45,127 bases of DNA from Pelodictyon luteolum (GTDB lineage Bacteria > Bacteroidota > Chlorobiia > Chlorobiales > Chlorobiaceae): contig DYNE01000017.1 in NCBI GenBank assembly GCA_020721225.1, forward strand, positions 1 through 45,127, given 5' to 3'. The notes beneath the pieces were generated by a model. The model was not told where the DNA came from. It saw nothing but the letters and a program-made list of their open reading frames with translations, and searched no databases. The position numbers and the translations under genes were made by a program. The stretch's first letter is position 1, and each line of letters opens with the position of its first letter. This document shows positions 27,290 to 36,532 of the stretch, piece after piece.

Positions 27290-27818
27290 AACCAACCGGC
27301 CGCTGAACTTCCACGATCTTGCGGCAGGGCGGTGCAGCATCCGCAGTTTCGAGAAAAACCGGCCTCTTCCTCGCGAAGTCATGCAGCGCATCCTCGACGC
27401 CGGAAGGCTCGCCCCTTCGGGAAAAAACCTTCAGCCATGGACGTTCATCGTGGTCAGCTCCCCGGAAATGCTCGCAAAAATATACCCCTGTTATTCCCGC
27501 GACTGGATACAGAGCGCGCCGCACCTGCTCATCGTAAAAGGGACGCGCAGCGGAGCATGGCAACGGAAAAAAGACGGCTATACATCGCTTGAAACCGACC
27601 TTGCCATCGCCATGGATCACATGATCCTTGCCGCGGCATATGAAAGCGTCGGCAGCTGCTGGATCGCAGCCTTCGACCGCGACATCCTCTACGGCGCGCT
27701 CGGCCTCACCGACGACGAGGAGATCTTCGCCTTCACGCCCATAGGCTATCCGGCTCCGGATGCCGTAACGGTACCTAAAACAAGAAAACCGCTCGACGAG
27801 GTGGCGGTGTTCCTGTAA
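27273..27818 (+). CDS. Nitroreductase family protein
   Basis: An FMN-dependent oxidoreductase of the nitroreductase superfamily, 181 aa. The N-terminal [37 protein letters not shown] carries the FMN phosphate-binding Arg-Ser and the APSxxNxQPW signature. The C-terminal part has [15 protein letters not shown] and [16 protein letters not shown], the GYP segment being standard. The physiological substrate cannot be told; relatives reduce nitroaromatics, flavins or quinones. It overlaps the preceding hypothetical gene by 17 bp and converges on the tandem hydrolase gene. Confidence 0.92.
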   Translation: MSSTHETNRPLNFHDLAAGRCSIRSFEKNRPLPREVMQRILDAGRLAPSGKNLQPWTFIVVSSPEMLAKIYPCYSRDWIQSAPHLLIVKGTRSGAWQRKKDGYTSLETDLAIAMDHMILAAAYESVGSCWIAAFDRDILYGALGLTDDEEIFAFTPIGYPAPDAVTVPKTRKPLDEVAVFL

Positions 27819-27899
27819 ACAATGCGATATATTTTGACTACCTGACAGAAAAAAAGGAAGGGATTAATTCACGGAATGAACATGGTACTATTAATTTTC

Positions 27900-29543
27900 T
27901 CATATCTTCTGAAGCATCCATAAAAGCATAATCGCCATGGATGCCCCACTCACCACGGCTATCCATGGGGGGTGAATTGCAGGGATTAAAACGCAAAAGA
28001 CAATAATCATTATTATAAAAAGAATAAATAGAATAAAGAAAGCTAACCGAGATAAAACTGATAGCCACCACGGATTTTTTAACGGCTTATCAAAACAATT
28101 ACGATTTCTTTGAAGCTCTTCTTCGTCACAAAGCATGTATTCTACTAATTGTCTTCTGCTTTTTGATTTTAATGCCGAACCATGCCCTCCAGAAATAAAA
28201 CAGTTTTGTATAGATTTTTCAACAGAAACAAAGCCTTTATAACCACCTGTTCCAAAATTCTTCATAAAAGGGAAAGGAATTTCATGCAATGCTTTGCATA
28301 AAAAACCAACCGGAACATCCTTATTGGCACAAACATTCCTTAAATACTTCACCCTCCCTTTATACGGAAATTCATTCCATTTAACATTCTGATTCACTAC
28401 CGATCCGGCAAAAAACACTCTTTCAACCTTAATAAAATCATTTTTTTCAACGGCCTGCTGAAAAACCAGGGTGCCATTACTATGGGCAGCAACAAATACT
28501 TCTGCATCAGGAGAAAGTGAAACCTCCTGAACATACTTGTCAACAAAGACACGGACTGCTCGCTTCTGCTGATGAGGAAGCAGAAATTGAAGGAGATTAA
28601 AATACCCATATTGGACAGGAATAACATCAATATTTCTATCTTTTTTTTCGATCTCATACTCTAATGCATGATGCCACTCAGCAAAATCTCGAATCCCATG
28701 TATAAGAAAAATAATTTTTTCTCTCGGCTTAAGGAACCTATTTGTATTTTGTTCACAATCGCCCCTGATAAATGAATTCAAAACTTGCTCATATCCATCA
28801 ACTCCATTTTTCATTTTACAAAACGATTTATGATCAGCACCTCTAATTACATCAATAACAGAAACATCAAACCTGTTAATATCAATGGCATCATCTTCTG
28901 ATACAACCGCATCTTGATCACCATATATCTGAACAATTTCCGGCCCTTTTATCTTTCCATAACAATAAGTTTTAATCCATTTCATACGAAGCGATGTAAC
29001 CCAAACCGAACCGATTTGCATACTCATAATAAGCTTAGCAACACGAAATACAGGCACAATTAATGCAAAAAAACTGAACATACTATTATATGGAACAAAC
29101 CCCCTATTTGTTCCGGCAAGCAAAACCATCCTATTTAACAAATCAACCCAAGCATATTCTTTTTCTTTGGCAAGCAAAACTGTTCTTCGGGCAAGTAAAG
29201 CCCCAATACTGTGCCCCATTATAAATATTCTTGAATATCTGTTCTTTTGGCATGCTTTATTTATACTCAAAGCAAGTTGTGCGGCGATATCTTCAGGGTT
29301 GGCATTCGATAAGTAACTATTCGAATAGCTAAATGGAAACAGATCGGCTCCATATAAAATATTTTCAGATCTTGAATCACAAACAAGAGCATTCAGCAAA
29401 TCATAAAAATCGATAGGTCTTAAAGTCCATCCTGGAATAAAAACAAGTAACGTAGCATATTTATTATTACTATTAATAAATAATGATCCTGATTTTAAAC
29501 AGGACTCAAACACAGATATCTTAACCTCATTAACTTTTTCCAT
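27900..29543 (-). CDS. Tandem alpha/beta hydrolase with C-terminal membrane pair
   Basis: A 547-residue protein that I read as two complete alpha/beta-hydrolase domains in one chain. Domain 1 (about 25-260): oxyanion strand LLVFIPGW, elbow GHSIG with Ser112, candidate Asp211 in YGDQDAVV, His238 in GADHKSF. Domain 2 (about 275-470): IFLIHGIRDFAEW, elbow AHSNG with Ser355, candidate Asp409 in NKDVPVG, His454 in SGGHGSALK. Two hydrophobic helices (about 496-520 and 526-544) close the protein, so it is probably tail-anchored to the inner membrane. No signal peptide and no Shine-Dalgarno are seen. The gene is markedly AT-rich compared with its neighbours, which suggests horizontal transfer. Substrate (lipid, ester or peptide) is unknown. 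Confidence 0.75.
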   Translation of the reverse strand: MEKVNEVKISVFESCLKSGSLFINSNNKYATLLVFIPGWTLRPIDFYDLLNALVCDSRSENILYGADLFPFSYSNSYLSNANPEDIAAQLALSINKACQKNRYSRIFIMGHSIGALLARRTVLLAKEKEYAWVDLLNRMVLLAGTNRGFVPYNSMFSFFALIVPVFRVAKLIMSMQIGSVWVTSLRMKWIKTYCYGKIKGPEIVQIYGDQDAVVSEDDAIDINRFDVSVIDVIRGADHKSFCKMKNGVDGYEQVLNSFIRGDCEQNTNRFLKPREKIIFLIHGIRDFAEWHHALEYEIEKKDRNIDVIPVQYGYFNLLQFLLPHQQKRAVRVFVDKYVQEVSLSPDAEVFVAAHSNGTLVFQQAVEKNDFIKVERVFFAGSVVNQNVKWNEFPYKGRVKYLRNVCANKDVPVGFLCKALHEIPFPFMKNFGTGGYKGFVSVEKSIQNCFISGGHGSALKSKSRRQLVEYMLCDEEELQRNRNCFDKPLKNPWWLSVLSRLAFFILFILFIIMIIVFCVLIPAIHPPWIAVVSGASMAIMLLWMLQKI

Positions 29544-29977
29544 AATATTCTGTTATTAAAGTAGAATTCATGTAAACCAGAAATTATAATCAGCGACAAA
29601 CTCTCACAAAAAAATCATTCCATAACTCGTTCTGAACCGAGATTCAGGATTATGACACTTCTTTCTTGATTTATATGGATCAGTTGCCGCTCTGAATCGT
29701 TTACTTCGGAATCAATTCTTGAAGTACGCTTATTCCGTTACATTATTTCAAAATGAGCTATTGCCTGCATCATATCCGCGAAAAGCGGATTTGCGGCCTC
29801 CAGCAGCTTGCCTCCGTTCATGATGGGCTCTCTGAGAATCACACTCGCATGCCTGACTCCGAGATCTTCGGGAATCCTGAAAAGGATGAAACGATCCTGA
29901 AACGATCGTAATAACCTATCCACTCATTATCGCGCATTGTACCTGAATGTTGAATTGGGTTTGCTTTCGTAACAGCC
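29544..29977. other. AT-rich spacer with gene remnant
   Basis: About 435 bp between the tandem hydrolase and the DUF3298 lipoprotein genes, both on the minus strand. The part 29544-29735 holds no frame I can support and is AT-rich. The part 29738-29937 is a small broken coding sequence, listed separately. No terminator was recognised. Confidence 0.5.
29738..29937 (-). pseudogene. Small gene broken by an 11-bp partial duplication
   Basis: A frame starting at the ATG at 29937 reads MRDNEWIGYYDRF and then shifts. Directly after it the 10-mer TGAAACGATC (plus-strand sense) occurs twice, at 29887-29896 and 29898-29907, a spacing of 11 bp. Removing one 11-bp unit joins the start to FILFRIPEDLGVRHASVILREPIMNGG and onward to the stop at 29738, giving an uninterrupted 62-residue protein. 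As it stands, only the 61-codon frame from 29923 is open. I do not recognise the family. The copies differ by one flanking base, so the duplication is not perfectly clean. Confidence 0.45.
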
Positions 29978-30826
29978 TCATAGCCCCATGAACTCCGGTT
30001 TCAGAATATCGGCGACATCACTGTATGAGAGCGTGATCTCCGCAGGACCGAAAACATAGGCGGCGATTTCATAGATATTGTAGAAAAAGGTCACGCCTTC
30101 CGAAGTCAACGCGACGTTATCGTTAAAACGGATGAAGTTTTCAAACAACTGGCCATTTTCGCTGTCAAGCCGATCCGTTTGCGATAGCCCTTTCATCTGC
30201 CGATACCGGCTGTCGATCAACCTGTTCAATCGATCCTCGAACCCTGCCTTGAAGAGGCTCCTGACGGCAAGACGTTTCCCTGATCGGGCATCGAACACGA
30301 AAAACCGTGTACCGTAATTGCCGTGAGCCCCTCCGGTATAAGACTCTGTGGCAAGACTCACCGTCAGGACTCCCTTCCTGTTCATCAAAACGGATCCGTT
30401 CAGATCGAACTGGTATCCGGGAATGTTTCCGAGCTCTTTTTTCGCACGTTCATACTCCTCAAGAAAATTCGCGGCAAGCTTCCCGACCGACCTGTCTCCC
30501 GTATACCCGTTACCGGGAGCGATAGCCGTGCTGTCAGCAATCCATGACTGCAACGTCCCGTTTACAAGCCGGGCAGGTTTGCCGCCGGAAAAAACCGGAT
30601 AGCTGCATTTACAGTAAACTTCATTGTCATTGGCAGCAGCCTTCATGTTGCCATCATGTTTCTCTATACGCTGCATCTCGTATGAAAGCGTATCGGCGGA
30701 GGAAATGCCGCTTCCCGAAGAAACGCCTGAGAGGCCTTTCGCACTGTTCGAATCGCATGCAGAAGCGATAAACACTATGCATGCAAGAAACAGGGAAATA
30801 AACCATACCCGGTTGTGATTGTTCAT
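29978..30826 (-). CDS. DUF3298-type lipoprotein
   Basis: A 282-residue lipoprotein: the signal peptide ends in a lipobox (VFIASAC, Cys about residue 24), followed by a Ser/Gly-rich linker. The C-terminal two-thirds matches the DUF3298/RsiV-like pattern, with the characteristic SLATESYTGGAHGNYGTRFFVFDARSGKRLAVRSLFK and a closing EITLSYSDVADILKPE. Proteins with this fold include the lysozyme-sensing anti-sigma factor RsiV and deacetylase-linked domains; here there is no sigma factor nearby, so only a cell-envelope role is inferred. It is divergent from the ArsA-family gene. Confidence 0.8.
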   Translation of the reverse strand: MNNHNRVWFISLFLACIVFIASACDSNSAKGLSGVSSGSGISSADTLSYEMQRIEKHDGNMKAAANDNEVYCKCSYPVFSGGKPARLVNGTLQSWIADSTAIAPGNGYTGDRSVGKLAANFLEEYERAKKELGNIPGYQFDLNGSVLMNRKGVLTVSLATESYTGGAHGNYGTRFFVFDARSGKRLAVRSLFKAGFEDRLNRLIDSRYRQMKGLSQTDRLDSENGQLFENFIRFNDNVALTSEGVTFFYNIYEIAAYVFGPAEITLSYSDVADILKPEFMGL

Positions 30827-30952
30827 AACTCTTCAACGTTTATGCTAACAGCAAGCAAACCGTACAAACAGGTTCATAAAACGAAAAATAGTTTTTTTAC
30901 AGCAATTTCACCAGAAATACAAATCAGAATTGTGGTCCGCCGACACGATGAA

Positions 30953-30980
30953 TTAACTGCACCACTTGAGGGTTTATAAT
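30953..30980 (+). promoter_or_regulatory. Promoter of the ArsA-family gene
   Basis: -35 TTAACT (30953-30958), 16-bp spacer, consensus -10 TATAAT (30975-30980), 42 bp before the ATG. No good Shine-Dalgarno follows. Confidence 0.55.
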
Positions 30981-31022
30981 ACAAAGCAAATATCATGTAA
31001 CGATTGAATACGACCTGTTACC

Positions 31023-32213
31023 ATGAGAAACATCGTTTTCACCGGAAAAGGCGGCGTAGGCAAAACCTCGATCGCCGCTGCAACGGCTGTGAAAGCCGCT
31101 TCGATGGGCTACAAGACCCTTGTCATATCCACCGATCCCGCGCACAGCCTCGGCGACTCCTTCGATATCGAGCTTGGCCCCTCACCTGTAAAAATCGCCA
31201 AAAACCTCTTTGGACAGGAGGTCAGCGTCTATGGCGATCTCAATCTCAACTGGGAGATCGTTCGCGAACACTTCGCCCACCTCATGGAAGTACAGGGCAT
31301 TCAGGGCATCTACGTCGAAGAGATGGGCGTGCTCCCCGGCATGGAGGAGCTCTTCTCGCTCTCCTACATCAAGCGCTACAACGAATCTCAGGAGTACGAC
31401 CTGCTCGTGGTTGACTGCCCCCCTACCGGAGAAACCCTGCGCCTGCTCTCCCTGCCCGAAACCTTCGGCTGGATGCTCAAGCTGATGCGCAATCTCGAAA
31501 AATATGTGGTCAAGCCCGTTATCCGCCCGCTCTCGAAGCGGGTGGGAAAGCTCCACGACCTGGTGCCTGACACCGACGTTTACGACCAGGTCGATCACCT
31601 CTTCTCATCCATAGAGGGGATCATCGAACTGCTCTCCGACTCGTCGAAAACCACCGTCCGCCTGGTCATGAACCCCGAAAAAATGGTGATCAAGGAGTCC
31701 ATGCGCGCGCTCACCTACCTGAACCTCTACGGCATCACGGTCGATCAGGTTATCATCAACCGGGTCTTCATGGACGAAGTGGACGGCCAGTACATGAAAG
31801 AGTGGAAAGAGATCCAGCACAGATACATCGACCAGATCGAAACATCCTTCGCCCCGGTGCCCATCACGAAAGTGCCGCTCTTCCGGCGCGAGGTGCTCGG
31901 TCTCGATATGCTGAAGCAGGTCGGCGAGGTCGTTTACGGCGACAAGAATCCTCTCGACATCTTCTACCATGAAGAGCATGTCGATATCAAAAAGGTTTCG
32001 GACGGCCACTACGTCATGAAACTCCGCCTGCCTTTCGTCTTCGACAACAAAATGGAAGCGAACGTGGTGCAGATCGGCGACTCGCTCACCGTGCGCATCG
32101 GCAACTATCAGAAAGGGGTGGTGCTGCCGCTCTTTCTGGCCGGCATGCGGGTTGCTGAAGCCGGCTACGAGGAGAAGTGGCTGAAAATCGATTTCCGGAA
32201 AAAAAAGGGCTGA
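31023..32213 (+). CDS. ArsA/Get3-family ATPase with HSP20-like C-terminal domain
   Basis: A soluble SIMIBI-class ATPase of 396 residues. The deviant Walker A is GKGGVGKTS at residues 7-15, with switch [14 protein letters not shown] and the [17 protein letters not shown] block typical of ArsA/Get3. It is a single ATPase half, not the duplicated form of plasmid ArsA, so it must dimerise. The last 75 residues (about 320-394, [16 protein letters not shown] to EEKWLKIDF) look like the ArsA HSP20-like beta-sandwich domain found in green sulfur bacteria and relatives. No arsenic genes (arsB/C/D) adjoin, so arsenite export is unlikely; a role in targeting or chaperoning membrane or chlorosome proteins is inference. 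Confidence 0.9.
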   Translation: MRNIVFTGKGGVGKTSIAAATAVKAASMGYKTLVISTDPAHSLGDSFDIELGPSPVKIAKNLFGQEVSVYGDLNLNWEIVREHFAHLMEVQGIQGIYVEEMGVLPGMEELFSLSYIKRYNESQEYDLLVVDCPPTGETLRLLSLPETFGWMLKLMRNLEKYVVKPVIRPLSKRVGKLHDLVPDTDVYDQVDHLFSSIEGIIELLSDSSKTTVRLVMNPEKMVIKESMRALTYLNLYGITVDQVIINRVFMDEVDGQYMKEWKEIQHRYIDQIETSFAPVPITKVPLFRREVLGLDMLKQVGEVVYGDKNPLDIFYHEEHVDIKKVSDGHYVMKLRLPFVFDNKMEANVVQIGDSLTVRIGNYQKGVVLPLFLAGMRVAEAGYEEKWLKIDFRKKKG

Positions 32214-32254
32214 AACCGGAGCGCCGGACACTGCCGGCTTCGGTATCGGCCTGC

Positions 32255-32287
32255 ACTATCCGGAAATTGTCTGGAACTATCCGGAAA
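32255..32287 (+). repeat. 12-bp direct repeat upstream of iorA
   Basis: ACTATCCGGAAA occurs at 32255-32266 and again at 32276-32287, start-to-start 21 bp, i.e. two helical turns. A degenerate third copy (ACTACGGAAA) is near 32327. The layout resembles binding sites for a regulator on one face of the helix, upstream of the ior-paaK cluster. Confidence 0.5.
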
Positions 32288-32399
32288 CATATCCCCACAA
32301 AACAGTCCAACTCTCCTCAATCGGACTACGGAAAACTGAATTCACTGGCTTTGCAGGAAAAAATATCTGATCTTTGGAGGATTCAAGTTTTCTACCTTT

Positions 32400-34010
32400 A
32401 TGAAAAAACATCTTCTCCTTGGAGCCGAGGCCATTGCCGCCGGAGCTCTCGATGCCGGCATATCCGGCGTTTACGCCTATCCGGGAACACCCTCGACCGA
32501 AATCACCGAATACATCCAGAAAAGCCGGGAAACCGCTGAGCGGGGAATTCACGCAACATGGTCGGCAAACGAGAAAACCGCCTATGAAGCCGCTCTCGGC
32601 ATGTCCTATGCCGGAAAACGCGCGCTTTCGGCCATGAAGCACGTCGGGCTGAACGTCGCTGCCGACGCGTTCATCAACTCTGCCATAACCGGCGTCAACG
32701 GCGGCCTGGTGCTTGCCGTGGCCGACGACCCGTCGATGCACTCCTCGCAGAACGAACAGGACAGCCGCTTTTACGGCAGGTTCGCCATGGTGCCGGTACT
32801 CGAACCGGCATCGCAGCAGGATATCTACGACGCCACGATCTCGGCATTCGATCTTTCGGAATCCCTGAAACTTCCGGTGCTGCTCCGGCTGACCACACGC
32901 CTTGCGCACTCCCGCGCAGGAGTAACCCGCGCCATGCCGCGCGGAGAAAACCCCCTGCATGCGGAATATGCCCCCGAACGGTTCGTGCTGATGCCGTACA
33001 ATGCGCGCAGGCAGTACGAGGGACTCCTCGGCAAACAGGAACCGCTGGAACGGCTCTCCGGCTCGTCCCCGTTGAACAGGATGATCCCCGGAAACAGCTC
33101 CACAGGAGTGCTTGCCTGCGGCATAGCCTTCAACTATGCCATGGAAGCGAAAAAATCATACGGCCTCGATATTTCCGTGCTCAAAATCGGCCAGTACCCC
33201 TTGCCCCGGCATCTGGTCGAAGAACTCTTCGCCCGATGCGAAACCGTGCTGGTCGCCGAAGAGGGATACCCGATATACGAAGAGCTGCTCAGAGGATGGT
33301 TCGACGACCGGAACATCCGCGGACGCCTGGACGGAGCGCTGCCCCGTGCCGGCGAACTCACGACCGGCCTGCTCGCCGAAGCGCTTGGGGTAAAACGCCG
33401 GGAAACGGCAACGGTTCCCGATATCGTCGTAAACCGCCCGCCCGGGCTCTGCCGGGGATGCGGACACCGCGATCTCTTCGAAGCCCTGAACCGGGTCATG
33501 GAGGGTTTCGAAAACCGGCACGTCTTTTCCGACATCGGCTGCTACACGCTTGGAGCCCTGCCCCCATATAACGCCATCCACACCTGCGTTGACATGGGAG
33601 CGGCAATCACCATGGCAAAAGGAGCTTCCGACGCCGGCCTTCGCCCTGCCGTCTGCGTCATCGGCGACTCCACCTTCACCCATTCCGGCATGACCGGCCT
33701 GCTCGACGCCGTCAACGAACGGACGCCGATCACGGTCATCATCGCCGACAACGACACCACCGCCATGACCGGAGGACAGGCCTCGGCAGCTACGGGATCG
33801 AAACTCCATGCCATCTGCCGCGGCCTCGGCGTAGCAGAAAACCGCATAAGAACGATCATCCCCCTGAAACAGAACCTGGAAAAAAACATGGCGACGCTCA
33901 GGGAGGAAATCGAATTCCCCGGCGTTTCGGTGGTACTCGCGGTCAGGGAGTGCATAGAAACCGCTGCCCGGAAAAAACGCAGCTCCGGAAGCAAACCAGC
34001 CAATCAGTAA
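32400..34010 (+). CDS. iorA: Indolepyruvate:ferredoxin oxidoreductase alpha subunit, lacking the ferredoxin domain
   Basis: Thiamine-diphosphate enzyme that interconverts arylpyruvates and arylacetyl-CoA with ferredoxin as electron carrier. The N-terminal half begins LLLGAEAIAAGALDAGISGVYAYPGTPSTEI; the TPP-binding half includes CRGCGHRDLFEAL (Cys351, Cys354) and GDSTFTHSGMTGLLDAV...DNDTTAMTGGQ. At 536 residues it ends right after VVLAVRECIETAARKKRSS, whereas archaeal IorA continues with two [4Fe-4S] CxxCxxC motifs; those are missing here. A GGAGG lies 19 nt upstream of the ATG, unusually far. The iorB gene follows within 5 bp. Confidence 0.93.
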   Translation: MKKHLLLGAEAIAAGALDAGISGVYAYPGTPSTEITEYIQKSRETAERGIHATWSANEKTAYEAALGMSYAGKRALSAMKHVGLNVAADAFINSAITGVNGGLVLAVADDPSMHSSQNEQDSRFYGRFAMVPVLEPASQQDIYDATISAFDLSESLKLPVLLRLTTRLAHSRAGVTRAMPRGENPLHAEYAPERFVLMPYNARRQYEGLLGKQEPLERLSGSSPLNRMIPGNSSTGVLACGIAFNYAMEAKKSYGLDISVLKIGQYPLPRHLVEELFARCETVLVAEEGYPIYEELLRGWFDDRNIRGRLDGALPRAGELTTGLLAEALGVKRRETATVPDIVVNRPPGLCRGCGHRDLFEALNRVMEGFENRHVFSDIGCYTLGALPPYNAIHTCVDMGAAITMAKGASDAGLRPAVCVIGDSTFTHSGMTGLLDAVNERTPITVIIADNDTTAMTGGQASAATGSKLHAICRGLGVAENRIRTIIPLKQNLEKNMATLREEIEFPGVSVVLAVRECIETAARKKRSSGSKPANQ

Positions 34011-34015
34011 CGACC

Positions 34016-34609
34016 ATGCAGTACGACATCATTGTATCCGGCGTCGGAGGGCAGGGCATCCTGAGCATCGCCGCGGTCATCGACCTCGCCGCGCTCCATT
34101 GCGGCCTCCATATTCACCAGGCCGAAGTACACGGTATGAGCCAGCGCGGAGGCGCCGTACAGTCGCACCTGCGCATTTCGGACGCGGAAATTCACTCCGG
34201 CCTTATCGGCGAAGGAACCGCCGACATCATTCTTTCGGTCGAACCTCTCGAAGCGCTCAGATACCTGCACTACCTCGCCCCCGAAGGGCGCATCGTCACG
34301 GCAACCGAAACGGTCATCAACATGCCCGGTTATCCGCCTTTCGAGCTGATCGAAGCCGAACTGCGCCGTACCGGCAGCCCGGTGCTCGTCGATGCAGCCG
34401 GACTGGCCCGCGAAGCGGGAAGCGCAAGAACCTCGAACATGGTGATGCTCGGCGCAGCCGCACCGTTCATCGCTCTTGAACAGGATATTCTCGAAACCGG
34501 CATCAAGGAACTCTTCGAAGCAAAAGGAGAAACAATCGTCGCCATGAACATCGACGCATTCAGAAAAGGACTTGCTTTTTCGCAGGAACACATCATAAAA
34601 GAGTCATGA
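34016..34609 (+). CDS. iorB: Indolepyruvate:ferredoxin oxidoreductase beta subunit
   Basis: Gamma-type (pyruvate ferredoxin oxidoreductase gamma) subunit that completes IorAB. The opening [25 protein letters not shown] and the [20 protein letters not shown] motif are family signatures. I take the ATG at 34016 (197 aa); the frame is open 22 codons further upstream but lies inside iorA. It lies 5 bp after iorA and before paaK. Confidence 0.95.
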   Translation: MQYDIIVSGVGGQGILSIAAVIDLAALHCGLHIHQAEVHGMSQRGGAVQSHLRISDAEIHSGLIGEGTADIILSVEPLEALRYLHYLAPEGRIVTATETVINMPGYPPFELIEAELRRTGSPVLVDAAGLAREAGSARTSNMVMLGAAAPFIALEQDILETGIKELFEAKGETIVAMNIDAFRKGLAFSQEHIIKES

Positions 34610-34709
34610 TCGGCCGGAGCGCGAAGCAAACGGGATCGGAACAACGCAACAGTTTGGTTGCGCAACAACTTTTCAGCGGTTCAAAACAGTCAATTCAACA
34701 GACAGGCAT

Positions 34710-36011
34710 ATGATCTGGAACGCGCATTACGAATGCATGGAGCGCGAGGAGCTCCGGAAACTGCAGGGCGAACGCCTGCAGGCCATGGTGGAAAAAGTCT
34801 ATTTCAATGTTCCCTTTTACCGCCTGAAACTGCAGGAAAAGGGCATCGAACCCGGCGACATCCGCACTATCGACGACCTGCAGAAGCTGCCCTTCACCAC
34901 CAAACAGGACCTGCGCGACAACTACCCCTTCGGCCTCTTCGCCTTGCCGCAGCAGGAGATCGTCAGGCTGCACGCATCGAGCGGCACCACAGGGAAATCA
35001 ACGGTCGTGGGCTATACCCATAACGATATTCTCATGTGGAGCGAAGTGGTCGCCCGGTCGCTCACCATGGCGGGAGTCACGAAATCCGACATCATTCAGG
35101 TCGCATACGGATACGGCCTCTTCACCGGCGGCCTCGGCCTGCACTACGGCGCCGAAAAAATCGGAGCTTCGGTCATCCCCATTTCCGGCGGCAACACGAA
35201 AAAGCAGCTGCAGCTCATGGAAGATTTCGGCTCCACGGCAATCGCCTGCACGCCCTCCTACGCGGCCTACCTCGGCGAAGCGCTTGCGGAGGAAAAAATC
35301 GACCGGAAAAACATAAAACTCAAAGCCGGCATCTTCGGCGCCGAACCGTGGACCGAAGAGATGCGCGCCCAGATCGAGCGTCTGCTGGGACTCAAAGCCT
35401 ACGACATCTACGGCCTGAGCGAAGTCATAGGGCCCGGCGTCTCGATGGAATGCCAGTGCCAGAACGGCATGCACATCTTCGAAGACCACTTCATTCCCGA
35501 AATCATCGATCCCGAAACCGGCGACCTACTGCCCTACGGGGAACTCGGAGAGCTGGTCTTCACGACGGTAACCAAAGAAGCCATGCCGCTCGTCCGCTAC
35601 CGCATGCGCGACCTGACCCGCCTGCACGCCGAAACCTGCCAGTGCGGCAGAACGCTGGTACGCATGGAAAAATGCGTCGGACGCTCCGACGACATGCTCA
35701 TCATCAGGGGAGTCAACGTCTTCCCGTCGCAGATCGAATCGGTGCTGCTTGAAATGAGCGAAACCAAACCGCACTACCTGCTCGTCGTGGACCGCGAAAA
35801 CAACCTCGACACCATCGAAATCCAGGTCGAGGTCGAAGAGCAGTTCTTCAGCGACGAGGTAAAGGATCTCGAAGATCTCCGCCGGCGCATCCATGCCAAT
35901 ATCGCAAGCCTGCTCGGCCTCAGCGCATCCATAAGGCTGGTCGAACCCGGCACGATCGAACGCAGCATGGGCAAGGCCCAGCGGGTAGTCGATAAACGCA
36001 AACTCAAATAA
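34710..36011 (+). CDS. paaK: Phenylacetate-CoA ligase
   Basis: Adenylate-forming enzyme that makes phenylacetyl-CoA (or related arylacetyl-CoA) from the acid, ATP and CoA. The AMP-binding P-loop is [17 protein letters not shown], then [19 protein letters not shown] and the C-terminal hinge [24 protein letters not shown]. Length 433 aa is normal for PaaK. It follows iorB after 100 bp and precedes the ACT-domain gene, so the cluster couples arylacetyl-CoA to IorAB. A 10-bp palindrome (GTTGCGCAAC at 34657-34666) sits in the gap before it. Confidence 0.95.
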   Translation: MIWNAHYECMEREELRKLQGERLQAMVEKVYFNVPFYRLKLQEKGIEPGDIRTIDDLQKLPFTTKQDLRDNYPFGLFALPQQEIVRLHASSGTTGKSTVVGYTHNDILMWSEVVARSLTMAGVTKSDIIQVAYGYGLFTGGLGLHYGAEKIGASVIPISGGNTKKQLQLMEDFGSTAIACTPSYAAYLGEALAEEKIDRKNIKLKAGIFGAEPWTEEMRAQIERLLGLKAYDIYGLSEVIGPGVSMECQCQNGMHIFEDHFIPEIIDPETGDLLPYGELGELVFTTVTKEAMPLVRYRMRDLTRLHAETCQCGRTLVRMEKCVGRSDDMLIIRGVNVFPSQIESVLLEMSETKPHYLLVVDRENNLDTIEIQVEVEEQFFSDEVKDLEDLRRRIHANIASLLGLSASIRLVEPGTIERSMGKAQRVVDKRKLK

Positions 36012-36028
36012 ACACCACGGAGAAGACC

Positions 36029-36457
36029 ATGATCATCAAGCAATTATCGGTGTTTCTCGAAAACAGGACCGGCAGGCTGACCGAACTGACAGGAATCCTT
36101 GCCGAAAACGACATCAACATCTCGGCATTCAGCATCGCCGACACGGCGGACTACGGCATTCTGCGCATGATCGTCGGACGGCCCGACGCCGCGGCTGACG
36201 TGCTGCGCAAAAACGGCTTCGCCGTCAGAATTACCGACGTGGTCGGCATGATCGTACCCCACAAACCCGGCGGGCTGCACAAGGCGCTGCAGATCATTTC
36301 CGACAACGGCATCGCCATCGACTACATGTACGCCTTCGCCTCGGGCGACTGCAAGGCCACGGTGGTCATCAGGGCCGACTCGCTGGATCGCATCATAAAG
36401 GTGCTGCAGGAGCACAAGCTCGAACTGCTGCAGGCAGGCGACGTTTACCAGTTGTGA
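36029..36457 (+). CDS. ACT-domain amino-acid-binding regulatory protein
   Basis: A 142-residue protein made of two ACT domains and nothing else. The first is IIKQLSVFLENRTGRLTELTGILAENDINISAFSIADTADYGILRMIV, the second VGMIVPHKPGGLHKALQIISDNGIAIDYMYAFASG, each with the beta-alpha-beta-beta-alpha-beta pattern and a ligand-loop Gly. ACT proteins of this kind follow paaK in many anaerobes and are thought to sense aromatic amino acids; here the ligand is inferred from neighbours. It begins 17 bp after paaK, with GGAG upstream. Confidence 0.93.
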   Translation: MIIKQLSVFLENRTGRLTELTGILAENDINISAFSIADTADYGILRMIVGRPDAAADVLRKNGFAVRITDVVGMIVPHKPGGLHKALQIISDNGIAIDYMYAFASGDCKATVVIRADSLDRIIKVLQEHKLELLQAGDVYQL

Positions 36458-36532
36458 AGAAAAGGAGAGCAGGGATTACAGGAAGATAAAGGACGCAAGG
36501 GAGCAAAAGGGAAAGGAAGAAAATAACCAGCA

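Noticed and set aside
31023-32213. Arsenite export as the role of the ArsA-family ATPase
   Set aside because: No arsB, arsD or arsR gene nearby and only one ATPase half; the HSP20-like domain points to another role.
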